Shown here: positions 9,072-17,038 of the stretch, in pieces
Layout of the letters: the number at the start of each line of letters is the position of its first letter
How positions within the stretch are numbered: position 1 is the first letter of the stretch
Origin: an uncultured Flavobacteriaceae bacterium
Lineage (GTDB): Bacteria > Bacteroidota > Bacteroidia > Flavobacteriales > Flavobacteriaceae
DNA length: 64,000 nucleotides
Reading direction: 5' to 3'
NCBI GenBank assembly: GCA_947495135.1
Contig: CANLXN010000001.1
Location: 558,001-622,000 of the forward strand
Notes under the pieces: model-generated
Database searches by the model: none
What the model was told of the DNA's origin: nothing
The model's input: only the letters and a program-made list of their open reading frames with translations
Position numbers and translations under genes: made by a program

Positions 9072-9987
9072 TGTATTTTATAGTTTCATTTTTGGAGGCT
9101 TTTGGTAGGTCGTTTTCGAAATAATCTTCGAAATCATTTTTATAAAATTTATAGCTCAACATTTTGTAATAGAGTTTAGCTGCAAGAAAGTCTGAGGATT
9201 TATCATTTTTGTTGGGACATAATTCAACAATATCAAACCCTACTACATTTTTTTCATCAAAAACTTGTTTTAAAAATTCTAGTGTTTCGTACCATAATAA
9301 ACCGCCAGGCTCAGGAGTTCCGGTGCTGGGCATAATAGATGGGTCGAATACGTCCAAATCTATAGTTATAAAAACGTTATCTGTCATTTGCTCAATTACA
9401 GTATCCATCCACACGTCGTCTGCTGTCATTTCATGTGCGAAATAAGTTTTCTCCTTGTCCATTACCTGAGTTTCAGAAACATCCATAGAGCGAATACCGA
9501 CTTGAAGTAAATTAGTGGTTTGGCTAGCTTCGTATACGGCGCAAGCATGATTGCAACTGGAGCCTTCATATTCCTTGCGAAGATCTGTATGCGCGTCTAG
9601 CTGCAGCACTGTTAAGTTATTGAAGCACTCATTAAATGCCCTAATGGTTCCAATTGAAATTGAATGTTCACCACCAAAAATGGTGACAAACTTGTTTTTC
9701 TTTATGTAGCTCTTTGTGATTGCATGTACGCTCTCGACCATTGCTTCAGGAGAGCTATTTTCTATAATTGGATCTGCTAAGTAAATCCCTTGCTTATATA
9801 CTTCTGTTTCAGTCTCAATATCGTACAATTCCATATTTTCTGAAGCGTTTAAAAAGGCTTCAGGCCCTTTGTTAGCACCTTTTTGCCAAGTACTAGTGCC
9901 GTCGTACGGAACTGGGATTAATACTGTTTTTGCATTTTCCAATTTGCCTAATTCCTGTGGAATACCGGCATATGTATTCGTTTTCAT
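9052..9987 (-). CDS. speB: Agmatinase / ureohydrolase
   Basis: A 311-residue ureohydrolase with the complete binuclear manganese motifs: FGGEHSISIG, LQLDAHTDLR and ITIDLDVFDPS, plus the GTPEPGG loop. In this setting it converts agmatine to putrescine and urea, taking the product of the arginine decarboxylase encoded 18 bp upstream. Arginase activity cannot be excluded by sequence alone, but the speA neighbour favours agmatine. The 3' end overlaps the deoxyhypusine-synthase-like start. Confidence 0.92.
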   Translation of the reverse strand: MKTNTYAGIPQELGKLENAKTVLIPVPYDGTSTWQKGANKGPEAFLNASENMELYDIETETEVYKQGIYLADPIIENSSPEAMVESVHAITKSYIKKNKFVTIFGGEHSISIGTIRAFNECFNNLTVLQLDAHTDLRKEYEGSSCNHACAVYEASQTTNLLQVGIRSMDVSETQVMDKEKTYFAHEMTADDVWMDTVIEQMTDNVFITIDLDVFDPSIMPSTGTPEPGGLLWYETLEFLKQVFDEKNVVGFDIVELCPNKNDKSSDFLAAKLYYKMLSYKFYKNDFEDYFENDLPKASKNETIKYNEDDEY

Positions 9988-10004
9988 TTTATTAAAAGGT
10001 TTTC

Positions 10005-11474
10005 TTAGTATGATACGTTTATGCTTTCGATGTGTTCATTAGCTGCACGGTTCTCTTTCGCGCAGGCGGTATTAACTCCGTAGTCATAGCCTAAAATTGT
10101 TAGTAATTGTTCTGAAGTTTGCTGTTCTGCAAATACCGAAGTGATAAGCTTTCCTTGAACATCTCTGTTAATAAGAATATGTTTTGGAGTAGGTATGAGG
10201 CAATGTTGTAGCCCTCCAAAACCACCAATTGTTTCTTGATAAGCACCTGTGTTAAAGAAACCAATGTATAATGGTTTGTCTTTATTATATCTGGGTAAAT
10301 AGATAGCATTCATATGCTGCTCACTGTTGTAGTAATCATCACTGTCACAAGTAAGTCCGCCCAAGAGAACTCGCTCATATTCCTTGTCCCAGCGATTAAT
10401 TGGTAGCATAATAAACCGTTTGTTGATAGCCCACGAGTCTGGAAGGGTAGTGATAAAAGAGGAATTAATCATGTTCCATTTCTCTCGATCATTTTGTTGT
10501 TTCTGATACAGTACTTCATAAATGGCACCGCCACTTTCTCCTACGGTAAAGCTTCCAAATTCAGTAAAAATATGCGGAACAGGAACTTTATATTCATCGC
10601 AGATTTGTTTTATTTGTCGAATGATTTCGTTAACCATGTATGCGTAGTCATAGTCATAGGCGAGCGAATTTTTTATAGGGAAGCCCCCACCAATGTTTAA
10701 ACTATCTAGGGCAGGACATTCTTTTTTAAGCTTGACATAAACTTTCATACATTTGAGGAGTTCGTTCCAATAGTAGGCGTTGTCACGTATTCCGGTATTG
10801 ATGAAAAAGTGGAGCATTTTAAGGGTAACCTTAGGATTGTTTTTTATTTCTCGATTGTAAAATGAAACTATATTTTTATAGCCTATTCCTAACCTTGACG
10901 TGTAAAATTCGAATTTAGGCTCCTCTTCTGAGGCAATTCGTATCCCGACATTGTAATTATCCTCAATTAGTTGATCGAAAAGATTGATTTCTTCGTAGTT
11001 GTCTAGAACTACGATACAGTTTTTATGACCATTATTAATAAGACGTGCTAGATTCTGCACATATTGATTGCGTTTGAAACCATTGCTAATTACATAAGTG
11101 TTATTTGTGATTTTGCCTTGAGCTTTTAGATTTTCTACAATGTCCACATCGAAAGCAGAAGAAGTTTCTATGTGGATGTCATTTTTCAATGCTTCGTCTA
11201 AAACATGTTTAAAATGTGAACTTTTGGTGCAATAGCAATAATTGTAATTGCCTGCATAATTATGTTCTGTTATAGCATCTCTAAACCAACCTTGTGCTCG
11301 TTTAATATTGTCTGAGATCTTAGGTAGGTATGTAAATTTAAGTGGAGCTCCGTATTGTTCTATTAGCGCCATTAAATCAATTCCGTGAAAGTTTAGTTCA
11401 TTTCTATTTAAGGTGAATTCTTCCTGCGGAAAATCAAAAGTCTGATCGACAAGATCAAAGTATTTAGTCTTCAT
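10005..11474 (-). CDS. speA: Arginine decarboxylase, PLP-dependent
   Basis: A 489-residue decarboxylase of the alanine-racemase fold, the shorter form found in Bacteroidota (the Escherichia enzyme is about 630). The PLP lysine is in NYCYCTKSSH; the glycine-rich phosphate site is SLNIGGGFPIKN; the second-subunit substrate motif LTCDSDDYY contains the catalytic-type Cys-Asp. It makes agmatine from arginine, the first step of the polyamine route, and is the first gene of the five-gene minus-strand operon. A weak -7-like box (TATATTTT, 11496-11503) lies just upstream of the ATG. Confidence 0.93.
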   Translation of the reverse strand: MKTKYFDLVDQTFDFPQEEFTLNRNELNFHGIDLMALIEQYGAPLKFTYLPKISDNIKRAQGWFRDAITEHNYAGNYNYCYCTKSSHFKHVLDEALKNDIHIETSSAFDVDIVENLKAQGKITNNTYVISNGFKRNQYVQNLARLINNGHKNCIVVLDNYEEINLFDQLIEDNYNVGIRIASEEEPKFEFYTSRLGIGYKNIVSFYNREIKNNPKVTLKMLHFFINTGIRDNAYYWNELLKCMKVYVKLKKECPALDSLNIGGGFPIKNSLAYDYDYAYMVNEIIRQIKQICDEYKVPVPHIFTEFGSFTVGESGGAIYEVLYQKQQNDREKWNMINSSFITTLPDSWAINKRFIMLPINRWDKEYERVLLGGLTCDSDDYYNSEQHMNAIYLPRYNKDKPLYIGFFNTGAYQETIGGFGGLQHCLIPTPKHILINRDVQGKLITSVFAEQQTSEQLLTILGYDYGVNTACAKENRAANEHIESINVSY

Positions 11475-11930
11475 TGTAAATATGTGAAAAATTAGAAAAT
11501 ATAGATTTAGTTCTAACGAACAAATAAATAAGAGTTTCTAAAATTCAAATACGAAAGATAAAAATAGTGGAAGGGTCAAAGCTATTTTGCTTTAACAATA
11601 GAAATGTAATATAAGTTTCAGAAGTCAGCCTGATAATCCGGTTCTCTATCCCTAGAGCAGCTTTTGAAGTAGACTTCTTTATTCTTCTAAGCCCGAATCT
11701 GAAAAAAGATTCCATTTGTTAATTGGCAATGCGTTCTATTTATGAACTCATTATGGAGCAATATTATTAAAAAAAACTATACGGTCGTCATTTTCGTATT
11801 TTTTTTAATGTATTTTAATTCGAGGAGAAATGGTAGACTTTCGTAGAATTTAATTGGCCAACCTTATAATAACAGAATTCGAACCTTGTGCCCTTTCCAA
11901 TTAGGATTGGGATACTCTATCGTGCTTTTA
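11475..11930. other. Intergenic region without a protein gene; contains decayed tRNA sequence
   Basis: Between the speA start and the tRNA-Arg terminator no convincing coding frame is seen. The part nearest speA presumably holds its promoter. The part from about 11612 to 11924 contains stretches that line up with tRNA D-, anticodon- and T-arms on the minus strand, best at 11870-11924 and more weakly at about 11612-11662. Confidence 0.6.
11870..11924 (-). pseudogene. Truncated tRNA pseudogene (Arg-like)
   Basis: Read on the minus strand, GATAGAG of a D-arm, an anticodon-arm-like hairpin around TCCTAATTGG and a T-arm AAGGTTCGAATTCTG follow at the spacing of the intact tRNA-Arg 45 bp upstream. 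The 5' acceptor strand, the first half of the D-arm and a pairing 3' acceptor strand are missing. The loop would read CCT at the anticodon position, also an arginine anticodon, but the molecule could not fold as a tRNA. Confidence 0.55.
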
Positions 11931-11963
11931 TAAAACAAAAAACTCCCCGTTAATAGGGGAGTT
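11931..11963 (-). terminator. Intrinsic terminator of the tRNA operon
   Basis: On the minus strand an 8-bp perfect stem (AACTCCCC/GGGGAGTT, 11941-11963) is followed by TTTTTTGTTTTATAA. It begins 6 bp after the 3' end of tRNA-Arg. Stem and tail are the same as in the terminator at 6131-6164; only the loop differs. Confidence 0.88.
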
Positions 11964-11968
11964 AAGTG

Positions 11969-12042
<74 letters not shown>

Positions 12043-12068
12043 GGATGTAATTTGTTCTTAAAAGTCTC

Positions 12069-12129
12069 TAGGCTGTTTCAACCGTCCCGCTCAAAAGAGG
12101 GATGCTCTATCCAGCTGAGCCATGCGACC
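12069..12129 (-). pseudogene. Decayed tRNA-Arg duplicate
   Basis: The first 27 bases on the minus strand copy the neighbouring tRNA-Arg with a single change (GGTCGCATGGCTCAGCTGGA...). The anticodon arm then carries an oversized loop and a mismatch, the T-arm is reduced to GGTTGAAAC (one base lost from GGTTCGAATC), and no 3' acceptor strand can pair. It lies between tRNA-Pro and tRNA-Arg and looks like a recent tandem duplicate that has lost function. Confidence 0.75.
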
Positions 12130-12137
12130 TTTAAAAT

Positions 12138-12163
12138 AAAAACCGAACTATTGTTCGGTTTTT
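12138..12163 (-). terminator. Hairpin with A- and T-runs after tRNA-Pro
   Basis: A perfect 11-bp inverted repeat (AAAAACCGAAC/GTTCGGTTTTT, 4-nt loop) sits 2 bp after the 3' end of tRNA-Pro. It can act in both directions. It would end or weaken transcription from tRNA-Pro, or serve as a processing signal, before the pseudo-tRNA and tRNA-Arg. Confidence 0.7.
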
Positions 12164-12164
12164 G

Positions 12165-12239
12165 TCGGGGTGGCAGGATTCGAACCTGCGACCTCCTGCT
12201 CCCAAAGCAGGCGCGATAACCGGGCTACGCTACACCCCG
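12165..12239 (-). tRNA. tRNA-Pro (anticodon TGG)
   Basis: A complete 75-nt cloverleaf: acceptor CGGGGTG/CACCCCG, anticodon loop TTTGGGA in the stem CCTGC/GCAGG giving TGG, T-arm GCAGGTTCGAATCCTGC, discriminator A. Its neighbours in the same direction are tRNA-Ser, 8 bp upstream, and tRNA-Arg. Confidence 0.97.
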
Positions 12240-12247
12240 TGCATTTG

Positions 12248-12331
12248 CGGAGAGACAGGGATTCGAACCCTGGCGACCGTTACCAGTCGACAGATTAGCA
12301 ATCTGCTCCATTACCACTCTGGCACCTCTCC
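12248..12331 (-). tRNA. tRNA-Ser (anticodon GCT)
   Basis: An 84-nt class II tRNA: acceptor GGAGAGG/TCTCTCC, anticodon loop TTGCTAA giving GCT, a long variable arm (CGACTGGTAACGGTCG), T-arm CAGGGTTCGAATCCCTG, discriminator G as expected for serine. First gene of the tRNA operon. Confidence 0.97.
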
Positions 12332-12365
12332 GGTTTGAGATAATTACTATCTCGTAATGCGGATG

Positions 12366-12397
12366 CAAATGTAGCTTTTAGTCTCGTTACTCACAAA
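12366..12397 (-). promoter_or_regulatory. Promoter of the tRNA-Ser/Pro/Arg operon
   Basis: On the minus strand TTTG (12394-12397) and TACATTTG (12366-12373) are separated by exactly 20 bases. This is the Bacteroidota primary-sigma consensus TTTG-N19-21-TAnnTTTG without a mismatch. The tRNA-Ser 5' end is about 35 bases downstream of the -7 box. Confidence 0.8.
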
Positions 12398-12442
12398 AAA
12401 AAAATCGCTTTTTTCAAACTTTTTTAGAAGTTTTTGGATCTG

Positions 12443-13612
12443 CTAATTTAACTTACTACAAACCAACACTATCTTCTCATCATTTAAATTGGTGGTAAAG
12501 AACAAATAGTTATCTCCTCCGTCTTTAATTTTCCATTTTTTTCTCAATTCGTTCACCGATCCAGGAAAATTTCTGGTAGTAATATTGGCTTTAGTTCCCA
12601 ATAAATGGTTGCGCAGCTCTTTCTTGTTGTATGGAATAACTTTTTCAACCTTAAAGATACGACCAGGGAATTCAATTGGATGATTATTGGTGTATAAATG
12701 ACTGTTGGTATGAAGCTTACTCAGCTCGTATTTTTCGGAAATATGACCGAAACCACCAGATTTCATAATGGCAGCATTGGGCTCGTACAAATAATCTTTG
12801 GGAAGAGATACGACCGGATTACTTTCAGCATTGGCGTCGAAGGAAAATGTCTGGATCCCATTCTTTGAAAAATTAATGGTCTTAATAATTACAGGCTGGA
12901 CCGTTGCTTCTTTCAAGATCCAAAGTAACTCTTTTACTTCGTTTTCTACTGCTACTACGTGGATTTCAGTCACATATTGAAGTTCAGACAATCCCACCGA
13001 AATGTCCAGCATGGGTGATGTCTTAAGAAGTAATGTCTTAGAACGTTCCATCAAATAATTAAGATGTAAAGGCACGTTTGGTTCGCAGTCTTTTAAAAAG
13101 AACACTTTCCCTTTTTCAGCATTTCTTCGCGCTGGATCTACATAAATAACATCGAATTTTCGATTTTCTATTGTTTTTAATCCATCCTTAGCGATGCATT
13201 CTATATGTTCAGCTTGAAGAATTCCTAAGTTATAGTTTGTTATGTTTGATAACAGTTTATTTAATTCAAAATGTAAAACAGTTTCAAATCGTTTTGAGAA
13301 ATAAAAGCTGTCAACACCAAATCCGCCGGTTAAGTCGGCTAAACTCTTTCCCATAACCAGAGATGCTTTGTATTGAGCAGTAATTTCTGAGGAAGTTTGT
13401 TCTACATTAATTTTTGGGGGGTAATAAATTTGAAAAGTATGGTGCCAAGTAGGTAGCTTTTTTTGTGTTCTTCTGAAACCGTCAATTTGTTGAATGAGCT
13501 CTTGTACCGTAATATGGTCAAACGGGCTTCCTTTAAGTGCCAGAGCTGCGATATCCCCGTGGTATGAACGAATGAATCCCTGAACTTCTTCTTTCAGTAA
13601 TTCTAAATTCAT
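12443..13612 (-). CDS. Class I SAM-dependent methyltransferase with THUMP-like end
   Basis: A 389-residue protein. The SAM-binding motif I is LADLTGGFGVDSFYFS (about 92-107), the acidic motif II follows in VLHFELNKLL, and the catalytic-region motif VIYVDPARR is typical of the family often annotated with a THUMP-like domain. The C-terminal third (KANITTRNFPGSVNELRKK) would bind RNA. The target RNA is unknown. The start overlaps the stop of the TrmH-family gene by 4 bp, so two putative RNA methyltransferases are translationally coupled. Confidence 0.85.
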   Translation of the reverse strand: MNLELLKEEVQGFIRSYHGDIAALALKGSPFDHITVQELIQQIDGFRRTQKKLPTWHHTFQIYYPPKINVEQTSSEITAQYKASLVMGKSLADLTGGFGVDSFYFSKRFETVLHFELNKLLSNITNYNLGILQAEHIECIAKDGLKTIENRKFDVIYVDPARRNAEKGKVFFLKDCEPNVPLHLNYLMERSKTLLLKTSPMLDISVGLSELQYVTEIHVVAVENEVKELLWILKEATVQPVIIKTINFSKNGIQTFSFDANAESNPVVSLPKDYLYEPNAAIMKSGGFGHISEKYELSKLHTNSHLYTNNHPIEFPGRIFKVEKVIPYNKKELRNHLLGTKANITTRNFPGSVNELRKKWKIKDGGDNYLFFTTNLNDEKIVLVCSKLN

Positions 13613-14118
13613 ATCGATTTTCTAGTTAATTCGTAAAGTGCTATTCCTGTTGCTTGTGTTACGTTCATACTACTGTTTTCACCAAACATTTCAATATGAA
13701 CTAATGCATCTAAGGTTTTAATGAGGTCATTTGAGATTCCAGTTCGCTCATTTCCTATAACTAACACTATTTTATTAGGTTCTGAAATTTTCATTTTATT
13801 TATTGGTAGGCTATTGCTGGTAATTTCAAGACCGATGCTTTGGTAGCCTTCAGATTGCAGTTGTTTTAAAGTTTCATGTATGTTTTCAGATATAAGGTGT
13901 GGAACCTTAGTTTCGGTAGCTCTCGCTGTTCGACGCAGTCGGGTAGAGGTGAGATCAATTTCAGAATTAAAAAAAATAAGCTTACTAATTCCAAAGGCAT
14001 CACATATTCGAAAGAGACCACCAATGTTGGCAGGACCAGTTACACCGTCACATAAGACGATAATTTCATGTCCTTTCTTTTCAAAAGGTGTGCTGTGGTG
14101 ACTATGTTGGAAGCCCAT
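13609..14118 (-). CDS. TrmH/SpoU family RNA 2'-O-methyltransferase
   Basis: A 169-residue SPOUT protein with the three family motifs: motif 1 NIGGLFRICDAFG with the catalytic-type Asn and Arg, motif 2 IVLVIGNERTGIS, motif 3 MFGENSSMNVTQATGIALYE. It lacks the extra N-terminal RNA-binding domain of RlmB-type proteins and so resembles the minimal tRNA-modifying members. Whether it acts on tRNA or rRNA cannot be told. It overlaps the following methyltransferase gene by 4 bp. Confidence 0.9.
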   Translation of the reverse strand: MGFQHSHHSTPFEKKGHEIIVLCDGVTGPANIGGLFRICDAFGISKLIFFNSEIDLTSTRLRRTARATETKVPHLISENIHETLKQLQSEGYQSIGLEITSNSLPINKMKISEPNKIVLVIGNERTGISNDLIKTLDALVHIEMFGENSSMNVTQATGIALYELTRKSI

Positions 14119-14129
14119 AGAGAGAGGAG

Positions 14130-14774
14130 CTAGTGTTCAAATGCGTATTTCACAATATTAGCACCCATACGGAGTGCTTTTAATCTAACTTCGGCAGGAT
14201 CATTATGAATTTCCGGATTCTCCCAACCATCTCCTAGGTCGCTTTCATACGTATAGAGTAATACTAATCTACCCTCGTGAACTACCCCAAATGCTTGTGG
14301 ACGCGAGTTGTCGTGTTCGTGTATTTTTGGTAAACCATCTGGAAATTTAAAATGATAGGAAAATAGGGGATGATCCACTGGAAGCTCTGTTAATTCTTCA
14401 TTTGGGAATATTTTCACGATTTCCTTTCTAAGGTATTCGTCCATGCCGTAGTTATCGTCTATATGAAGAAAACCACCACTTAGGAGGTAATCTCGCAGAT
14501 TTTTAGCGTCTTCATTCGAAAAGAACACATTTCCATGTCCCGTCATATGCACAAATGGATAGTCGAATAATTCTACATCGTCTGGTTTAACTGTTTCGGG
14601 ATCTTTGCGTATGGTCGTGTTTACTTGGTCGTTGCAAAAATTTATAAGATTTGATAACGCAGTAGGATTACTGTACCAATCACCACCACCACCATATTGA
14701 AGTACAGCCACTGCTTGCGCGTGAATGTTCATAGAAAGTAATAAAAGAGGGAGTAAAAAAAGAATCCTAGGCAT
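14130..14774 (-). CDS. DUF4159 domain protein, exported
   Basis: A 214-residue protein with a signal peptide (1-19, LLPLLLLSMNIHAQA) and one DUF4159 domain with the marks FVHMTGHGNVFFS, LLSGGFLHIDDNYGMD and a late GDGWENPE. The fold resembles a glutamine-amidotransferase-like flavodoxin fold; no function is established. In Bacteroidota it is often found near rRNA and tRNA modification genes, as here. It begins 11 bp before the TrmH-family gene in the same direction. Confidence 0.88.
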   Translation of the reverse strand: MPRILFLLPLLLLSMNIHAQAVAVLQYGGGGDWYSNPTALSNLINFCNDQVNTTIRKDPETVKPDDVELFDYPFVHMTGHGNVFFSNEDAKNLRDYLLSGGFLHIDDNYGMDEYLRKEIVKIFPNEELTELPVDHPLFSYHFKFPDGLPKIHEHDNSRPQAFGVVHEGRLVLLYTYESDLGDGWENPEIHNDPAEVRLKALRMGANIVKYAFEH

Positions 14775-14819
14775 AAGTTCAAAAGTAGCAAATTTTGAAC
14801 TGCAGTAGAATTATTTAAC

Positions 14820-14987
14820 CTATAATTTACTAAACATGCCTAAATGGACATCGTCTGTAAAGGTCATCCAATCTTCCGTGATAGTGTTTACTTGTTGACG
14901 TTGGTTTTTCGAAAGTACTCTTAAATGAGTTTCCGGTTTTTGCCTGCGTGTTTTAGCCGATTTGGCTTTTGTTTTTTGTGCGTTCAT
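14820..14987 (-). CDS. Small basic protein of unknown function (55 residues)
   Basis: An ATG-initiated 55-codon frame (14987 to TAG at 14820). The first 20 residues are rich in Lys and Arg (MNAQKTKAKSAKTRRQK), then HLRVLSKNQRQQVNTITEDW, ending GMFSKL. It fills most of an otherwise empty gap between rsmE and the DUF4159 gene, all on the same strand. The amphipathic, natural-looking second half suggests a real gene. A basic N-terminus suggests nucleic-acid or ribosome contact, but no family is recognised. Confidence 0.5.
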   Translation of the reverse strand: MNAQKTKAKSAKTRRQKPETHLRVLSKNQRQQVNTITEDWMTFTDDVHLGMFSKL

Positions 14988-15147
14988 AAGAATTCTTTGA
15001 GGGGGTCAAAGCAAATAATATAGCTGTAAGCGAGCGTAAGGTACTGAAAATCGACGAAATACCAAAAATTTCGATGAAAAACAAGTGTGTGTTTTCGCTC
15101 AAACGAGCGTTTGTTCGATCAAAAACTTATCAGAAATGTTTGGGCTG

Positions 15148-15861
15148 TTATTCTTGGTGAATAAAAGAAACGCTATGGCAGGCGGCAATGGCAGCGGTTT
15201 CTGTTCTAAGTCTACTCTCTCCTAAACTAATGGGAATGAATTGATTAATGAGGGCTAAATTTATTTCTTTGGACGAAAAATCTCCTTCTGGACCAATTAA
15301 AATAAGAGTGTTTTTTGACGGAAGAAGCATGTTTTTTAGACTTTTCCTATCGGTTTCTTCACAATGGGCAATGAATTTCTGAATGTTTATCTCCGTGCGA
15401 TTCGTAAGAAAAGACTGAAGGTCTATCGCCGGGTTAAGTTTCGGGAGATAGGCTTTTAAAGACTGCTTCATAGCACTCTGAATAATCTTTTCATAACGTT
15501 CCGGTTTAATTACTTTTCGTTCACTATGGTCGCAGATAATTGGAGTGATTTCCGAAACGCCTATTTCGGTAGCCTTTTCTAAAAACCACTCATACCGGTC
15601 ATTTAACTTTGTTGGAGCAACGGCCAAATGGAGATGATACGGAAGGGGTGGTTGTTTTTTAGCAGATAGAATAGTTCCAATACATTCTTTTGGAGTTACA
15701 CTTATCAATTCAGCTTGAAAAAAATAGCCTTGTCCGTTAGTTATATCTAGAATATCCCCGTTCTGTTTCCGAAGTACTTTACCAATATGACGACTTTCTT
15801 CCTTATTGAAAACAATCTCTTGCGTTTCTGTAGTAATATGTTGGTTGTAGAATAAATTCAA
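15148..15861 (-). CDS. rsmE: 16S rRNA (uracil1498-N3)-methyltransferase
   Basis: A 237-residue SPOUT methyltransferase. An N-terminal PUA-like barrel (about 1-70) is followed by the methyltransferase domain with LILIGPEGDFSSKEI (about 185-199) and the knot motif SLGESRLRTETAAIAA, both diagnostic of RsmE. It methylates U1498 of 16S rRNA in the decoding region. Flanked by tsaD and the 55-residue gene. Confidence 0.95.
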   Translation of the reverse strand: MNLFYNQHITTETQEIVFNKEESRHIGKVLRKQNGDILDITNGQGYFFQAELISVTPKECIGTILSAKKQPPLPYHLHLAVAPTKLNDRYEWFLEKATEIGVSEITPIICDHSERKVIKPERYEKIIQSAMKQSLKAYLPKLNPAIDLQSFLTNRTEINIQKFIAHCEETDRKSLKNMLLPSKNTLILIGPEGDFSSKEINLALINQFIPISLGESRLRTETAAIAACHSVSFIHQE

Positions 15862-15923
15862 AATAAGTGGATCATAAGTGGTAAATATTCAATTTCGCAA
15901 AGTTGTCTGTCTTATTAAAAGTA

Positions 15924-16943
15924 TTAGAATTTCATTCTGGCCGATGCCACTACATCATTTTTAGCGAACATACCATTTTTATATTTCAATTCTCCTACCA
16001 TTGCGATCATTGCAGCGTTGTCTGTACAATATTCGAAATTTGGAATATGTGTTTTCCAACCAAATTTAGCTTCAGCTTCCTTTAATACTTTTCTAATGCC
16101 ACTATTCGCGCTTACGCCTCCTCCAATAGCTATTGTAGTGATTCCGGTTGTTTTTACTGCATTCTTCAGCTTATCCATTAAATAAGAAACGATGGTGTAT
16201 TGGAGACTGGCGCAGATATCGTTTATATTCTTCGTTACAAAATCGGGATCTTTTTTTGTTTCTTTTTCAACAAAATATAACACCGCTGTTTTTAAACCGC
16301 TAAAACTAAAATCCATTGGACTCACTTTGGGTTTCGTGAATGGATAGGCTTTAGGATTTCCGTTTTGGGCATGTTTATCAATTAATGGTCCGCCCGGATA
16401 TGGGAGTCCGAGAATTTTCGCGCTTTTATCAAAAGCTTCTCCTACCGCATCGTCAATGGTTTGACCTATTACGTCCATTTCAAAGTAATTGTTGACCTTT
16501 ACTATTTGGGTATGACCACCACTAATTGTTAAGGCCAGAAATGGAAAGTTGGGAGCCGTTTGCCCTTCGGCTTTTATAAAATGAGCTAATATATGCGCTT
16601 GCATATGGTTAACTTCTATCAGCGGGATGCCTAATCCCATGGCCAAAGACTTTGAAAATGAGGTTCCTACAAGTAGCGATCCCATTAATCCTGGACCTCG
16701 TGTAAAAGCTATGGCGCTTAACTGTTTTTTGTCGATATTTGCTTTGCGCAACGCCTGATGAACAACGGGGACAATGTTTTGTTGATGTGCACGAGATGCA
16801 AGCTCAGGGACGACCCCTCCATAGGCCTCATGTATCTTTTGCGTAGCAACAACATTAGACAAAATAACACCGTTATTAATCACAGCCGCCGCCGTGTCGT
16901 CGCAGGAAGATTCTATCGCTAGTATAAAACAATTTGAATTCAT
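15924..16943 (-). CDS. tsaD: tRNA N6-threonylcarbamoyladenosine transferase subunit TsaD
   Basis: A 339-residue TsaD/Kae1 protein starting ILAIESSCDDTAAAV. The metal-binding motif NHMQAHILAH, the FPFLALTISGGHTQIV segment, and GGGVSANSGIRK with the late CTDNAAMIA are all present. With TsaB, TsaC and TsaE it makes the t6A37 modification of tRNAs reading ANN codons. The ATG at 16943 is chosen; four extra codons (MPIS) at 16955 are possible. Divergent from the TamB gene, with barely 100 bp for both promoters. Confidence 0.95.
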   Translation of the reverse strand: MNSNCFILAIESSCDDTAAAVINNGVILSNVVATQKIHEAYGGVVPELASRAHQQNIVPVVHQALRKANIDKKQLSAIAFTRGPGLMGSLLVGTSFSKSLAMGLGIPLIEVNHMQAHILAHFIKAEGQTAPNFPFLALTISGGHTQIVKVNNYFEMDVIGQTIDDAVGEAFDKSAKILGLPYPGGPLIDKHAQNGNPKAYPFTKPKVSPMDFSFSGLKTAVLYFVEKETKKDPDFVTKNINDICASLQYTIVSYLMDKLKNAVKTTGITTIAIGGGVSANSGIRKVLKEAEAKFGWKTHIPNFEYCTDNAAMIAMVGELKYKNGMFAKNDVVASARMKF

Positions 16944-17038
16944 TGAAATAGGCACGTTTATTGGTTGTAAAATTAAAACTTTAAAAGCGTATCAAAAAAC
17001 TTCGCAAAATAATACTTCGTACCATTGCGGTAATTCTG

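Noticed and set aside
11612-11662. Third tRNA remnant
   Set aside because: Only a D-arm-like GGGATAGAG and a weak anticodon-arm-like hairpin are visible; not enough for a separate pseudogene call.
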